A DNA stretch of 64,000 bases from Mycolicibacterium aurum (GTDB taxonomy: Bacteria; Actinomycetota; Actinomycetes; Mycobacteriales; Mycobacteriaceae), in NCBI GenBank assembly GCA_900078775.1, contig LT549889.1, positions 4,526,001 through 4,590,000 on the forward strand, in the 5' to 3' direction. Made by a program: the position numbers and the translations under genes. Each line of letters begins with the position of its first letter. Position 1 is the stretch's first letter. Shown in pieces: positions 8,103 through 15,639 of the stretch. Under the pieces are notes generated by a model that did no database searches, was not told the DNA's origin, and saw only the letters and a program-made list of their open reading frames with translations.

Positions 8103-9158
8103 TCAGTTGCCGGCGGCCTGGGCGGCCACCGGGGCGGCGCCGGCCAGCCCATCTCCTACCTGCAGAACCAGCTTGCCGGTGTTGGCACCGTCGAAGAGCA
8201 TGTTCATGGTCCGTCCGTACGCCTCGATGCCGCCGGTCTCCACCTGCTCGTGCGTGACCACGTCACCACGCCGGATCCAATGCCCCAGTGCGGCATAGGC
8301 CTCCGGATAACGCCGAGCGAAGTCGAAGACGATGAAACCGGTCAGGGATGCCCGCTTCATCAGCAGCTGCATGTAACGCGAAGGCCCTGGTTGCGGATCG
8401 GTGGCGTTGTAGGAAGAAATGCCGCCGCACAGCGCGATTCGAGCGCCCCGACGCAGATGGCCCAATGCGGACTCGAGGACCTCACCGCCGACATTGTCGA
8501 AGTACACGTCGATACCCTTGGGTGCGGCCGCCCGCAGCGCCTTTCCGATCGACCCGGCCTTGTAATCGATGGCGACATCGTAGCCGAGTTCATCGGTGAG
8601 CCAGGCGCACTTCTCCGGCCCGCCCGCGACTCCGATCACCCGACAACCCGATAGCTTGGCGATCTGTCCGGCAATGCTTCCGACGGCTCCTGCTGCCCCT
8701 GAGATAAGCACGGTATCGCCGGGTTTCATCTTTCCGACATCGAGCAGACCGAAGTAGGCGGTCAGCCCCGGGAAGCCGAGAGCACCCAACCAGGCCGGGG
8801 CCGGCGCCAGCGACTCGTCGACATGCATGACATCGGTACGGCCGTCGGACACGGCATATTCGCAGACTCCGAACATGCCCGATACCATCTGCCCCACTTC
8901 GTATTCCGGGTGTCGCGAGGCGTACACGCGGCCGACGGCATGGGCCCGCATCACGGCACCGAGCTCGACCGGCGCCACATAGGTCGGAACCTCGCCGATC
9001 CAGCCACGCATGGCCGGGTCGAGTGAGATGTACTCCACGCGTACCGCGAATTCACCGTCGCCGGGCTCGGGAATCGGCTCCGTGGTGATCTCCCAGGTGG
9101 ACTCGTCGGCTCGGCCTACTGGCCGCTTCGCCAGTCGGACTTGTTTGTTCACAGTCAT
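8103..9158 (-). CDS. NADP-dependent MDR-family oxidoreductase
   Basis: A 351-residue zinc-free medium-chain dehydrogenase/reductase of the leukotriene B4 12-hydroxydehydrogenase / prostaglandin reductase type. It is expected to reduce the double bond of enones or enals with NADPH. The signs are the N-terminal GroES-like domain with SLDPAMRGW, the nucleotide-binding segment SGAAGAVGSIAGQIAKLSG (about residues 155-173) and the DVYFDNVGG motif. ATG 9158 is used; GTG 9152 is a serious alternative, because the GGAG ribosome site sits six bases before it and directly abuts the ATG. It follows the Rieske gene by 67 nt with no obvious promoter, so the two are probably co-transcribed. The substrate is unknown. 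Confidence 0.85.
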   Translation of the reverse strand: MTVNKQVRLAKRPVGRADESTWEITTEPIPEPGDGEFAVRVEYISLDPAMRGWIGEVPTYVAPVELGAVMRAHAVGRVYASRHPEYEVGQMVSGMFGVCEYAVSDGRTDVMHVDESLAPAPAWLGALGFPGLTAYFGLLDVGKMKPGDTVLISGAAGAVGSIAGQIAKLSGCRVIGVAGGPEKCAWLTDELGYDVAIDYKAGSIGKALRAAAPKGIDVYFDNVGGEVLESALGHLRRGARIALCGGISSYNATDPQPGPSRYMQLLMKRASLTGFIVFDFARRYPEAYAALGHWIRRGDVVTHEQVETGGIEAYGRTMNMLFDGANTGKLVLQVGDGLAGAAPVAAQAAGN

Positions 9159-9225
9159 CTCCGTATGGGTATGGGTATTCGAGCCGCCGCGATGAGCCAC
9201 GCCGGCTGATGAAAGGTTGCGGCGG

Positions 9226-10458
9226 CTACGCGCCGGACGTAACCGGCTGATCGGGGTTCGGGCGGCCCAGTGCCCGTGCCATCACCCGGTGCATCTCGGT
9301 GACCGTGGGCTCGTTCTCACCCACCAACAGACTGTCCCGCAGGCCGCTTCGGATCGCCTTGTTGATCCCGGGCACCTGGCCGTAGTCCTCTTCCTCCACG
9401 GCCGTCCGCGTGACCTGTTGGAACGGTTCCACCATCGCGCGTTCGTCATCGGTCATGTAGGCCGGAATCATCGTCCGGTAGTGAGTCATCTGATCGTGCG
9501 GCTGATGGCCGGGGAACAGCCGGTTGATGAATCGGATGCCGATGAAATCGGGCGCGGTGATCACGGTGTTCGGGTACAGGTACAGCACGGTGTTGTAGGG
9601 CGCATACTGCAACCCGTCGAGCACCGCGTCGACATCCTCGGCCTCGGCCATCTGCACGACTTCGTTCATCGACCAGGTGGTCCGGAAATGACGCCCGTCC
9701 GGGCCGAACGCGTCATGGGTCGACACGTTGCCGATGAAGGCCGCTGCCAGCGTCTTGGCGTGCACCACCTTGACGTGATAGCTCTCCAGGTAGCCGCACA
9801 GCGCGAGCTTCCAGTTCACCTCGTGCGGCAGCGTCCGCTCGTCAGCGGTGGTGAACGTATCCAGATTGCACAGCGCCAGTTGGGGCCCGAAATCGCCGAG
9901 GAACCCATCGATGTCCATCTCAGCCTTGGCATCGAGCAGCACGAAGATCAGTCCGTAACGTTCCGCGCACGGCAACTCCACCAACCCGTTGCCACACAGG
10001 TCGACCTTGCCGAACTTGCTCGGCTGGGTCACCGACTTCAGTTCACCGCTCGGCGCGTAGGTCCACGCGTGGTACGAACAGCTGATCCGCTTACCGACCT
10101 CGCCGGCGCCCTCGAGCAATCGGGCGCCGCGGTGTGAACAGGAGTTCAGGAAGGCCTTGACCGACCCGTCGTCCTGACGCACCAGCAGTACCGGCACATC
10201 GAACAACATCTCGGTGCGATACGACCGAGGTCCGGCCAACTCGCTGGACATCGCGGCCACCAACGGCACGGTGTGCATCAGCGCCCGCTCGGCGGCGGCG
10301 ATTTCCGGATCCAGATACTCGCTGGCCGGGATCACGCGGACCCCATCGGGGTGGGCGTCGGTGGTGCCCGCCCGCACGTGCTCAATATGGCGCAGGGTCA
10401 GCGCCCGCCGCGTCTCAGCCGCCAATTCGCCGGTACTCATTGTGGATTCGATCGTCAT
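9226..10458 (-). CDS. Rieske non-heme iron oxygenase, alpha subunit
   Basis: A 410-residue aromatic-ring-hydroxylating or related Rieske oxygenase. The Rieske [2Fe-2S] ligands are visible as C107-x-H109 and C127-x2-H130 (CSHRG and CSYHAW). The mononuclear iron site is in NWKLALCGYLESYHVKVVH with His228 and His233. A ferredoxin and a reductase are needed for activity; neither is adjacent, so they must come from elsewhere. ATG 10458 is chosen because the predicted -10 ends nine bases upstream, making a leaderless transcript; an ATG at 10440 is the alternative. It shares its operator with the mce operon, which suggests that the imported compound is its substrate or a precursor (inference). Confidence 0.88.
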   Translation of the reverse strand: MTIESTMSTGELAAETRRALTLRHIEHVRAGTTDAHPDGVRVIPASEYLDPEIAAAERALMHTVPLVAAMSSELAGPRSYRTEMLFDVPVLLVRQDDGSVKAFLNSCSHRGARLLEGAGEVGKRISCSYHAWTYAPSGELKSVTQPSKFGKVDLCGNGLVELPCAERYGLIFVLLDAKAEMDIDGFLGDFGPQLALCNLDTFTTADERTLPHEVNWKLALCGYLESYHVKVVHAKTLAAAFIGNVSTHDAFGPDGRHFRTTWSMNEVVQMAEAEDVDAVLDGLQYAPYNTVLYLYPNTVITAPDFIGIRFINRLFPGHQPHDQMTHYRTMIPAYMTDDERAMVEPFQQVTRTAVEEEDYGQVPGINKAIRSGLRDSLLVGENEPTVTEMHRVMARALGRPNPDQPVTSGA

Positions 10459-10466
10459 GCCCAGCG

Positions 10467-10496
10467 ACGCTACCGCTATCCAGCAACATTCGTCAA
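10467..10496 (-). promoter_or_regulatory. predicted leaderless promoter of the Rieske oxygenase
   Basis: On the minus strand, TTGACG (10496-10491) is followed by an 18-base spacer and TAGCGT (10472-10467). The ATG at 10458 follows eight bases later, so transcription should begin at or next to the start codon. The -35 lies in the right arm of the palindrome at 10492-10509. Confidence 0.6.
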
Positions 10497-10509
10497 TACC
10501 AGTATTGAC
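10492..10509. promoter_or_regulatory. 18-bp palindromic operator shared with the mce promoter
   Basis: GTCAATAC-CA-GTATTGAC is a perfect 8-bp inverted repeat around CA. Written as GTCAATA-N4-TATTGAC it has the same arms, the same centre length and the same position over the -35 as the core of 7832-7865. Two independent copies placed identically relative to two promoters argue for one regulator. Confidence 0.72.
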
Positions 10510-10510
10510 A

Positions 10511-11201
10511 CCACTCCCGGCGAGTTGCACGGTTCCCCGGAGCCGCTGTGCTTCACAGGTATCACACGGTTGCCCAGCTCGGACGGGAACGGATGTTTCA
10601 ACCGATGGAGAAATTTCTGTCAGTTGCGCGGACGGCCCGGCGCTGCGCCGGCGGGTCCGGTGGCGTTCATGGCCGACTTCGGGTCCTGCTGACCGCGGAC
10701 CGCGCACCACGCAACCGCGCCCGTCAGGCCGTCGATGTCCGACTTCCGTTGCACCGCAATGGAGATCGTCAAACCGCGGACGAAAAAGGCGCGCCGTATG
10801 CGCGGCGACGGGCATCGTCGGTGAACGGTTGTCCGACACATCGGCTGCGTGCCGACACAGCCTTGGGTCGCTACGACCACGGGGTGGCGACCTGGCGCCG
10901 GGTAACCGCGACCAAGACGTCTGATGCCGGCGGGTGTGCCGCGGTGGAGCGCCGAGGTGGCGGACCTCCCCGACGGCGACGGCAGCCGGCGTGGACCCGA
11001 GTGCCAGCAATCGCCCGGGCGCGGCAGACCCCGGATCGGCCGGATCGCCCGACGTCGCGGCGACCCGACTTCTGAGGCAGCAAGTCGCGAGCCCCGGCAA
11101 GACGAACTGCAGGCCACCCGGCTCACTGCCGGGACGCCACGGAAGCACCGTGTCCGGCATCACACCCCACCGGCCCGGGCGTGCGACCGGGTGGGTGAAA
11201 G
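10511..11201. other. about 690 bp without a recognisable gene
   Basis: Between the Rieske promoter and the tRNA-Arg terminator, several overlapping ORFs exist on both strands, but all read as low-complexity Arg/Pro/Gly/Ala strings typical of out-of-frame GC-rich DNA. None has a Shine-Dalgarno or a family signature. I could not find a regulator gene or clear remnants of one. It may be decayed coding sequence. Confidence 0.5.
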
Positions 11202-11244
11202 AAAAACGGCCCCCGGGCGTGTCTCATATGCCGCGGGAGCCGTC
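11202..11244 (-). terminator. intrinsic terminator after tRNA-Arg
   Basis: On the minus strand, ACGGC-TCCCG pairs with CGGGG-GCCGT across a loop of about 18 bases and is followed directly by TTTTTC. This is a classic rho-independent terminator, 13 nt past the CCA end of tRNA-Arg. Confidence 0.8.
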
Positions 11245-11256
11245 TTACCTGCTTGA

Positions 11257-11332
11257 TGGTGCGCCCGAAGGGATTCGAACCCCTAACCTTCTGATCCGTA
11301 GTCAGATGCTCTATCCGTTGAGCTACGGGCGC
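11257..11332 (-). tRNA. tRNA-Arg (ACG)
   Basis: A 76-nt cloverleaf with acceptor GCGCCCG/CGGGCGC, D-arm TAGCTCAACGGATAGAGC, anticodon stem TCTGA/TCAGA with loop CTACGGA (anticodon ACG), T-arm GGGGTTCGAATCCC, and an encoded A-CCA 3' end. The A at position 34 is normally edited to inosine and reads CGN codons. Confidence 0.97.
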
Positions 11333-11368
11333 TTGGGTGAAGCTTGGTACTGCTATTCAACTATCCGG

Positions 11369-11457
11369 CGGAGGCGAGAGGATTTGAACCTCCGGTCCCC
11401 TGTAAGGGGGACAACTCATTAGCAGTGAGTCCCATTCGGCCGCTCTGGCACGCCTCC
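11369..11457 (-). tRNA. tRNA-Ser (GCT)
   Basis: An 89-nt class II tRNA with acceptor GGAGGCG/CGCCTCC, anticodon loop CTGCTAA (anticodon GCT, reading AGC/AGU), a long variable arm (GTCCCC/GGGGAC) and T-arm GAGGTTCAAATCCTC. The discriminator is G, as for serine tRNAs. CCA is not encoded (CCG follows). Confidence 0.96.
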
Positions 11458-11575
11458 TGAACGATCTGAGGGTACCGGACCCCCGGAACCGCCGAGCGCA
11501 AAGATTACACAGGACGGGCGGTCAAAGGCAAAGCGCGACATCGGAGGCCTTTGAGCGGCCCCCTAGAATGGCTGG

Positions 11576-12628
11576 GTGACCGCCCGTCTGCGACCCGAGC
11601 TGGCCGATCTGCCGGCCTACACGCCGGGACGCACCGTGCCCGGCGCCATCAAGATCGCGAGCAATGAGACCGTGCACGGTCCACTGCCCGGTGTGCTGGA
11701 GGCCATCACCGCTTCCGCCGAGACGATCAACCGGTATCCGGACAACGGTTACCGTGATCTGCGCGAGCGCCTGGCCAAGCACGTCGACTTCGCCCCGGAG
11801 AACATCTCGGTGGGCGCCGGGTCGGTGAGCCTGTGCCAGCAGCTCATCCAGATCACCTCGACGGTCGGTGACGAGGTGATCTTCGGCTGGCGCAGCTTCG
11901 AGATCTACCCGCTGCAGGTCCGCACCGCCGGGGCCACCCCCGTCGCGGTGCCGCTGACGGACCACACCCACGACCTCGACGCAATGGCCGCCGCGATCAC
12001 CGAACGCACCCGGCTGATCTTCGTCTGCAACCCGAACAACCCGACCTCCACGGTTGTCGACCCGGCCGCCCTGGAGGCGTTCGTCGAGTCGGTGCCCGCC
12101 GATATCCTGGTCGTGATCGACGAGGCCTACGTCGAGTACATCCGAGACGGCCTGCTGCCGGACAGCCTCGGACTGGTCCGCAAGCACCCGAACGTCGTGG
12201 TGCTACGCACCTTCTCCAAGGCGTACGGGCTGGCCGGGCTGCGCATCGGCTACGCGGTGGCCGATCCGGACATCGTCACCGCCCTGGGCAAGGTGTACGT
12301 GCCGTTCACCGCCACCACCGTCTCCCAGGCCGCGGCGATCGCCTCGCTGGACGCCGCCGACGAACTGCTGGCCCGCACGGACGCCGTCGTCGCCGAACGG
12401 GCCCGGGTGAGCGCCGCACTGGCCGAGGCCGGTTACCAGGTGCCGCCGTCGCAGGCCAACTTCGTCTGGTTGCCGCTGCCCGGCCGGTGCGCCGAGTTCA
12501 CCAACGCCGCCGCCGACGACCGCCTACTGGTCCGCCCGTACGGCGAGGACGGCGTGCGGGTGACGGTGGCCGCCCCGCACGAGAACGACGCGTTCCTGGC
12601 CTTCGCCCGGAAGTGGATCTCCCGGTGA
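11576..12628 (+). CDS. pat: aromatic amino acid aminotransferase (HisC2/Pat type)
   Basis: A 350-residue class I/II PLP aminotransferase, the counterpart of M. tuberculosis Rv3772. That protein was annotated hisC2 and later recognised as a phenylalanine/aromatic aminotransferase. Visible signatures are NPNNPTST, the PLP-contacting DEAYVEY, and the Schiff-base lysine in RTFSKAYGLAGLRIGY (about residue 217). It probably transfers amino groups from aromatic amino acids to 2-oxoglutarate in the cytosol; histidinol-phosphate activity cannot be excluded. The start is GTG 11576. Its stop overlaps the next gene as TGATG. Confidence 0.88.
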   Translation: MTARLRPELADLPAYTPGRTVPGAIKIASNETVHGPLPGVLEAITASAETINRYPDNGYRDLRERLAKHVDFAPENISVGAGSVSLCQQLIQITSTVGDEVIFGWRSFEIYPLQVRTAGATPVAVPLTDHTHDLDAMAAAITERTRLIFVCNPNNPTSTVVDPAALEAFVESVPADILVVIDEAYVEYIRDGLLPDSLGLVRKHPNVVVLRTFSKAYGLAGLRIGYAVADPDIVTALGKVYVPFTATTVSQAAAIASLDAADELLARTDAVVAERARVSAALAEAGYQVPPSQANFVWLPLPGRCAEFTNAAADDRLLVRPYGEDGVRVTVAAPHENDAFLAFARKWISR

Positions 12629-13071
12629 TGCGGGTGACGGTGGCCGCCGCGACCGGGCTGGCCGCACTGGCGCTGCTGACCGGCTGCGGCCGGACCACCG
12701 AGGGCACGGTGGCCCAGACCACCGAACCCGGCCCGCCGCTGTCCTCGGCGCCCAGCCGACCCGGGTCGCCGGTCCTACCCACCTTCCCGGGGCTGCCCGA
12801 GATCACCATCCCGAACTTCCCGATGCCCGGCCAGCAGCCCGACGTGCCGGATGTCCCCGCCCCTCCGAACGCGCTGACGATGAAGTGCACCGAGTTCAAC
12901 AAGCTCGACGCGGCCACCAAGAAGGCCGTCGTCAACGCGATCCTCGAGGGTGAGCAGTCGATCCTCGGGCCGGAGAACGTCGACATCGCCCGATCGCTGG
13001 CCGAGGCGGTCTGTCAGTTCCTGACCGGCGCTACGGTGCGAGAGGTGCTGCTGGGCGGGCCCGTACCTTAA
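12628..13071 (+). CDS. putative lipoprotein
   Basis: A 147-residue exported protein. It has a short signal peptide with lipobox LLTGC (Cys about residue 19), a Pro/Ser/Thr-rich linker (about 22-80), and a compact C-terminal domain with two Cys (MKCTEFNKLD and AVCQFLTG) likely joined by a disulfide. Start ATG 12628 overlaps the pat stop, so it is translationally coupled. I do not recognise the family. The small two-Cys helical domain resembles other mycobacterial exported domains of the DUF732 or HdeA-like kind, but that is a guess. Confidence 0.75.
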   Translation: MRVTVAAATGLAALALLTGCGRTTEGTVAQTTEPGPPLSSAPSRPGSPVLPTFPGLPEITIPNFPMPGQQPDVPDVPAPPNALTMKCTEFNKLDAATKKAVVNAILEGEQSILGPENVDIARSLAEAVCQFLTGATVREVLLGGPVP

Positions 13072-13099
13072 GGTTTCGTGCGCGGGTTAGCCTGACGCC

Positions 13100-13909
13100 A
13101 TGGCATACGAATCCGTCACCGTGGACATCGCCGACCATGTCGCCCGAGTGACCCTGATCGGCCCAGGTAAGGGCAACGCGATGGGCCCGGCATTCTGGGC
13201 GGAGATGCCCGACGTGTTCGGCACCCTGGACGCCGACCCCGAGGTGCGCGCCATCGTGCTGACCGGTTCGGGCAAGAACTTCAGCTATGGCCTGGACCTG
13301 ATCACGATGGGCGCCAGCCTGCCGGGCCTGGACTCCGGCGCCAAGGGCCGGTTGGACTTCCACAAGAAGATCGCCAAGATGCAGGAAGCCATCAGCGCGG
13401 TCGCCGACTGCCGCACCCCCACCATCGCCGCCATCCAGGGCTGGTGCATCGGCGGCGGTGTCGACCTGATCAGCGCCGTGGACATCCGGTATGCGAGCAG
13501 CGACGCCAAGTTCTCGGTGCGCGAGGTGAAGCTGGCCATCGTCGCCGATGTCGGCTCACTGGCCCGGCTGCCGCTCATCCTCTCCGACGGCCACCTGCGT
13601 GAACTCGCCCTGACCGGCAAGGACATCGACGCCGCCCGCGCCGAGAAGATCGGTCTGGTCAACGACGTGTACGACGACGCCGACGCCACCCTGGCGGCCG
13701 CGCACGAGACGGCGGCGCAGATCGCGGCCAACCCGCCGCTGACCGTGCACGGCGTCAAGGACGTGCTCGATCAGCAGCGCATCGGCCGGGTGTCGGAGAG
13801 CCTGCGTTATGTGGCGGCGTGGAACTCGGCGTTCCTGCCGTCCAAGGATCTGGGCGAGGCGGTCACCGCGATGTTCCAGAAGCGCCCGCCCCAGTTCACC
13901 GGGGAGTAG
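13100..13909 (+). CDS. echA21: enoyl-CoA hydratase/isomerase family protein (EchA21-like)
   Basis: A 269-residue crotonase, matching Rv3774 (echA21) by position and sequence. It has the oxyanion-hole segment SYGLDL (about residues 61-66) and the CIGGGVD turn. The paired acids in REVKLAIVADVGSLARLP (Glu about 142, Asp about 150) match the Glu/Asp pair of delta3,5-delta2,4-dienoyl-CoA isomerases (ECH1). It is therefore more likely a dienoyl-CoA isomerase in beta-oxidation of unsaturated acyl-CoA than a plain hydratase. The in vivo substrate is unknown. It is probably cytosolic. Confidence 0.85.
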   Translation: MAYESVTVDIADHVARVTLIGPGKGNAMGPAFWAEMPDVFGTLDADPEVRAIVLTGSGKNFSYGLDLITMGASLPGLDSGAKGRLDFHKKIAKMQEAISAVADCRTPTIAAIQGWCIGGGVDLISAVDIRYASSDAKFSVREVKLAIVADVGSLARLPLILSDGHLRELALTGKDIDAARAEKIGLVNDVYDDADATLAAAHETAAQIAANPPLTVHGVKDVLDQQRIGRVSESLRYVAAWNSAFLPSKDLGEAVTAMFQKRPPQFTGE

Positions 13910-13932
13910 CCCCCGCTGTTCGGGCGGCCCCG

Positions 13933-14949
13933 TCAGCCCTTCGCGGATGCCAGCTGCGCCAGCAGTTGCAGGGACAGGAACGTCATCGGGCCCTTGTCCT
14001 CGAACCGGCCGGACACATTGCCGGCAATGCCGCCCTGCACGGCGAGCTCACCGATCAGGTCCAGCTTCAGCTGCGGGCTGCCCTCGCTGAAGTCGAGGTC
14101 GGCCAGGTCCACCCACACGATGTTGGGCCGGGTGGTGGACTCGTAGACGTAGCGCCTGTTGGTCAGGTCCAGCACCACCTGCCAGATGGTCTGCGACGCA
14201 TCGGGTTTGCCCGGGTCCGGGATCCGGAACGGCTGCGCCGCGTTGCGGATCACCGAGAACATGCCGGCGATCGCCTCGACCTGACCGGCCGGCTCGGGCA
14301 GCCGGCTCACGTAGTAGCTGGCCCGGGCGAACCGGTCGGTGGCCACCGTGGAGCCCGGCAGCGGGTCGGAGCCGCCGAGGCCGTCGAACGCCTTCACCAG
14401 CTCCAACTGCTGGTCGAAGGTCGGCGAATTGGTCATCACCCGGTAGTCGCGGTCGTGGTAGACCTTCGCCTTGCCGTCGATGTACTCGATGATCGCCGAG
14501 TCCCCGGTGGCGTCGTCGAGCGCCAGGTGGATGGCGGGCGGCTTACCGCCGGTGGGATCGTCCATCTGGACGACCTGCACATCGGTCTGCTCGACCCAGG
14601 CGACCGCCTCGGCGACGGTGCCGAAGTTGTCCAAAAAGTACTGCAGCCAGATCGCCTGGCTCAGCTGGGTGCGGTCGGGATCCGGTGTCCCGAAGGTGGA
14701 TTCGGCGAGCCAGAGCACGTGCCCGGCCAGCCCGGCCTCGTTGAGGCCGTCCACCGAGATGATGTCGAAGGCGGTGGCGATCACGCTGCCGTACTTGGAC
14801 GTCCACTGCAGCTTGCCGCTGACACCGTCATCGCGTTTGACGCCACGCGGCTGCTTCCACAGGTTGGTCATCAGGTCCTTGTGGAAGTCCATGTTCCGTC
14901 CCACCAGGACTGCATTGCCGGCGTCCGGCCAGATCACTCGGGTGCACAC
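13933..14949 (-). CDS. choloylglycine hydrolase-type Ntn amidohydrolase
   Basis: A 338-residue protein of the linear amide C-N hydrolase (CBAH/penicillin V acylase) family. The GTG start is chosen because Cys is then residue 2 (V-CTRVIW); removal of the initiator residue exposes the nucleophilic N-terminal Cys these enzymes need. Other family marks are GRNMDFH near residue 15 (substrate-side Arg and Asp) and MTNSPTFDQQL (Asn of the oxyanion site). No signal peptide is seen, so it is likely cytosolic. It might cleave N-acyl amides or N-acyl homoserine lactones, or another amide; the sequence does not say which. It converges on echA21. Confidence 0.82.
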   Translation of the reverse strand: MCTRVIWPDAGNAVLVGRNMDFHKDLMTNLWKQPRGVKRDDGVSGKLQWTSKYGSVIATAFDIISVDGLNEAGLAGHVLWLAESTFGTPDPDRTQLSQAIWLQYFLDNFGTVAEAVAWVEQTDVQVVQMDDPTGGKPPAIHLALDDATGDSAIIEYIDGKAKVYHDRDYRVMTNSPTFDQQLELVKAFDGLGGSDPLPGSTVATDRFARASYYVSRLPEPAGQVEAIAGMFSVIRNAAQPFRIPDPGKPDASQTIWQVVLDLTNRRYVYESTTRPNIVWVDLADLDFSEGSPQLKLDLIGELAVQGGIAGNVSGRFEDKGPMTFLSLQLLAQLASAKG

Positions 14950-14985
14950 GCGCAACAGCCTAGCCGCGGCACCCACCAGGACTGC

Positions 14986-15075
14986 TGGCGGTGGCGGAGG
15001 GATTTGAACCCCCGGACGGTGTTAGCCGTCTCTCGCTTTCAAGGCGAGTGCATTAGGCCGCTCTGCCACGCCACC
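14986..15075 (-). tRNA. tRNA-Ser (TGA)
   Basis: A 90-nt class II tRNA with acceptor GGTGGCG/CGCCACC, anticodon loop CTTGAAA (TGA, reading UCN), variable arm GACGG/CCGTC, T-arm GGGGGTTCAAATCCC, discriminator G and an encoded CCA. Confidence 0.96.
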
Positions 15076-15094
15076 GCGGAACAGCCTAAGCGGT

Positions 15095-15607
15095 CTACAC
15101 CCGTCCGAGTTTGGCGGGCCGACCGTTGGCCTGCAGCCCGGCACTGATCCGGCGGCAGTTCTCCCCCGTCGCGGTGATCTGCGAACGGGACAGCCGACCC
15201 AGGTAGTGGCTGCGCACCCCGGCGCTGTAGGTCGTCCTCGCCTCGGCGAGCAGCGCACGGCCCTCGTCGGTGATGGTGGCCAGCACGCCGCGGCGGTCGT
15301 CCGGGCTGGCGACCCGGGTGACCAACTGCAGTTTCTCCAGCCGGTGGATCTGCCGGGTCACCCGGCTGGGCAGGGACATCAGTCCCTCGGCCAGATCCCC
15401 CATCCGCGCTGAGCCACTGTCCGAGGTGTCCAGGATGTCGAGCAACCGGACGTCATTCAGGGCGAGTCCATGGGCATCCACCAGGGACCTGTTCAAAGTT
15501 GCATACAGCCGCAACGCCGAGTCCAGAAAATTTTGCCAAGATTTCTGCTCAGCGATATCCAAGCCTGGCATGGTGCTTGCCGTGCGGCCACCGATGATCG
15601 CTTCCAT
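15095..15607 (-). CDS. MarR-family transcriptional regulator
   Basis: A 170-residue winged-helix regulator. The MarR core is visible at about residues 55-115: the recognition helix region LMSLPSRVTRQIHRLEKLQLV, followed by the wing motif SPDDRRGVLATITDEG. The ATG at 15607 is used rather than a TTG two codons upstream. It is divergent from the quinone-oxidoreductase-like gene with only about 32 bp between starts, so it probably controls that gene and itself. The ligand is unknown. I saw no clear palindrome in the short gap. Confidence 0.88.
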   Translation of the reverse strand: MEAIIGGRTASTMPGLDIAEQKSWQNFLDSALRLYATLNRSLVDAHGLALNDVRLLDILDTSDSGSARMGDLAEGLMSLPSRVTRQIHRLEKLQLVTRVASPDDRRGVLATITDEGRALLAEARTTYSAGVRSHYLGRLSRSQITATGENCRRISAGLQANGRPAKLGRV

Positions 15608-15639
15608 GGCCAAATCTTAGAGTCGAACCACGTAGTAGC

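Noticed and set aside
10548..11126. Overlapping ORFs on both strands in the gap before tRNA-Arg
   Set aside because: Low-complexity composition, no ribosome site, no motif. They were not called as genes.
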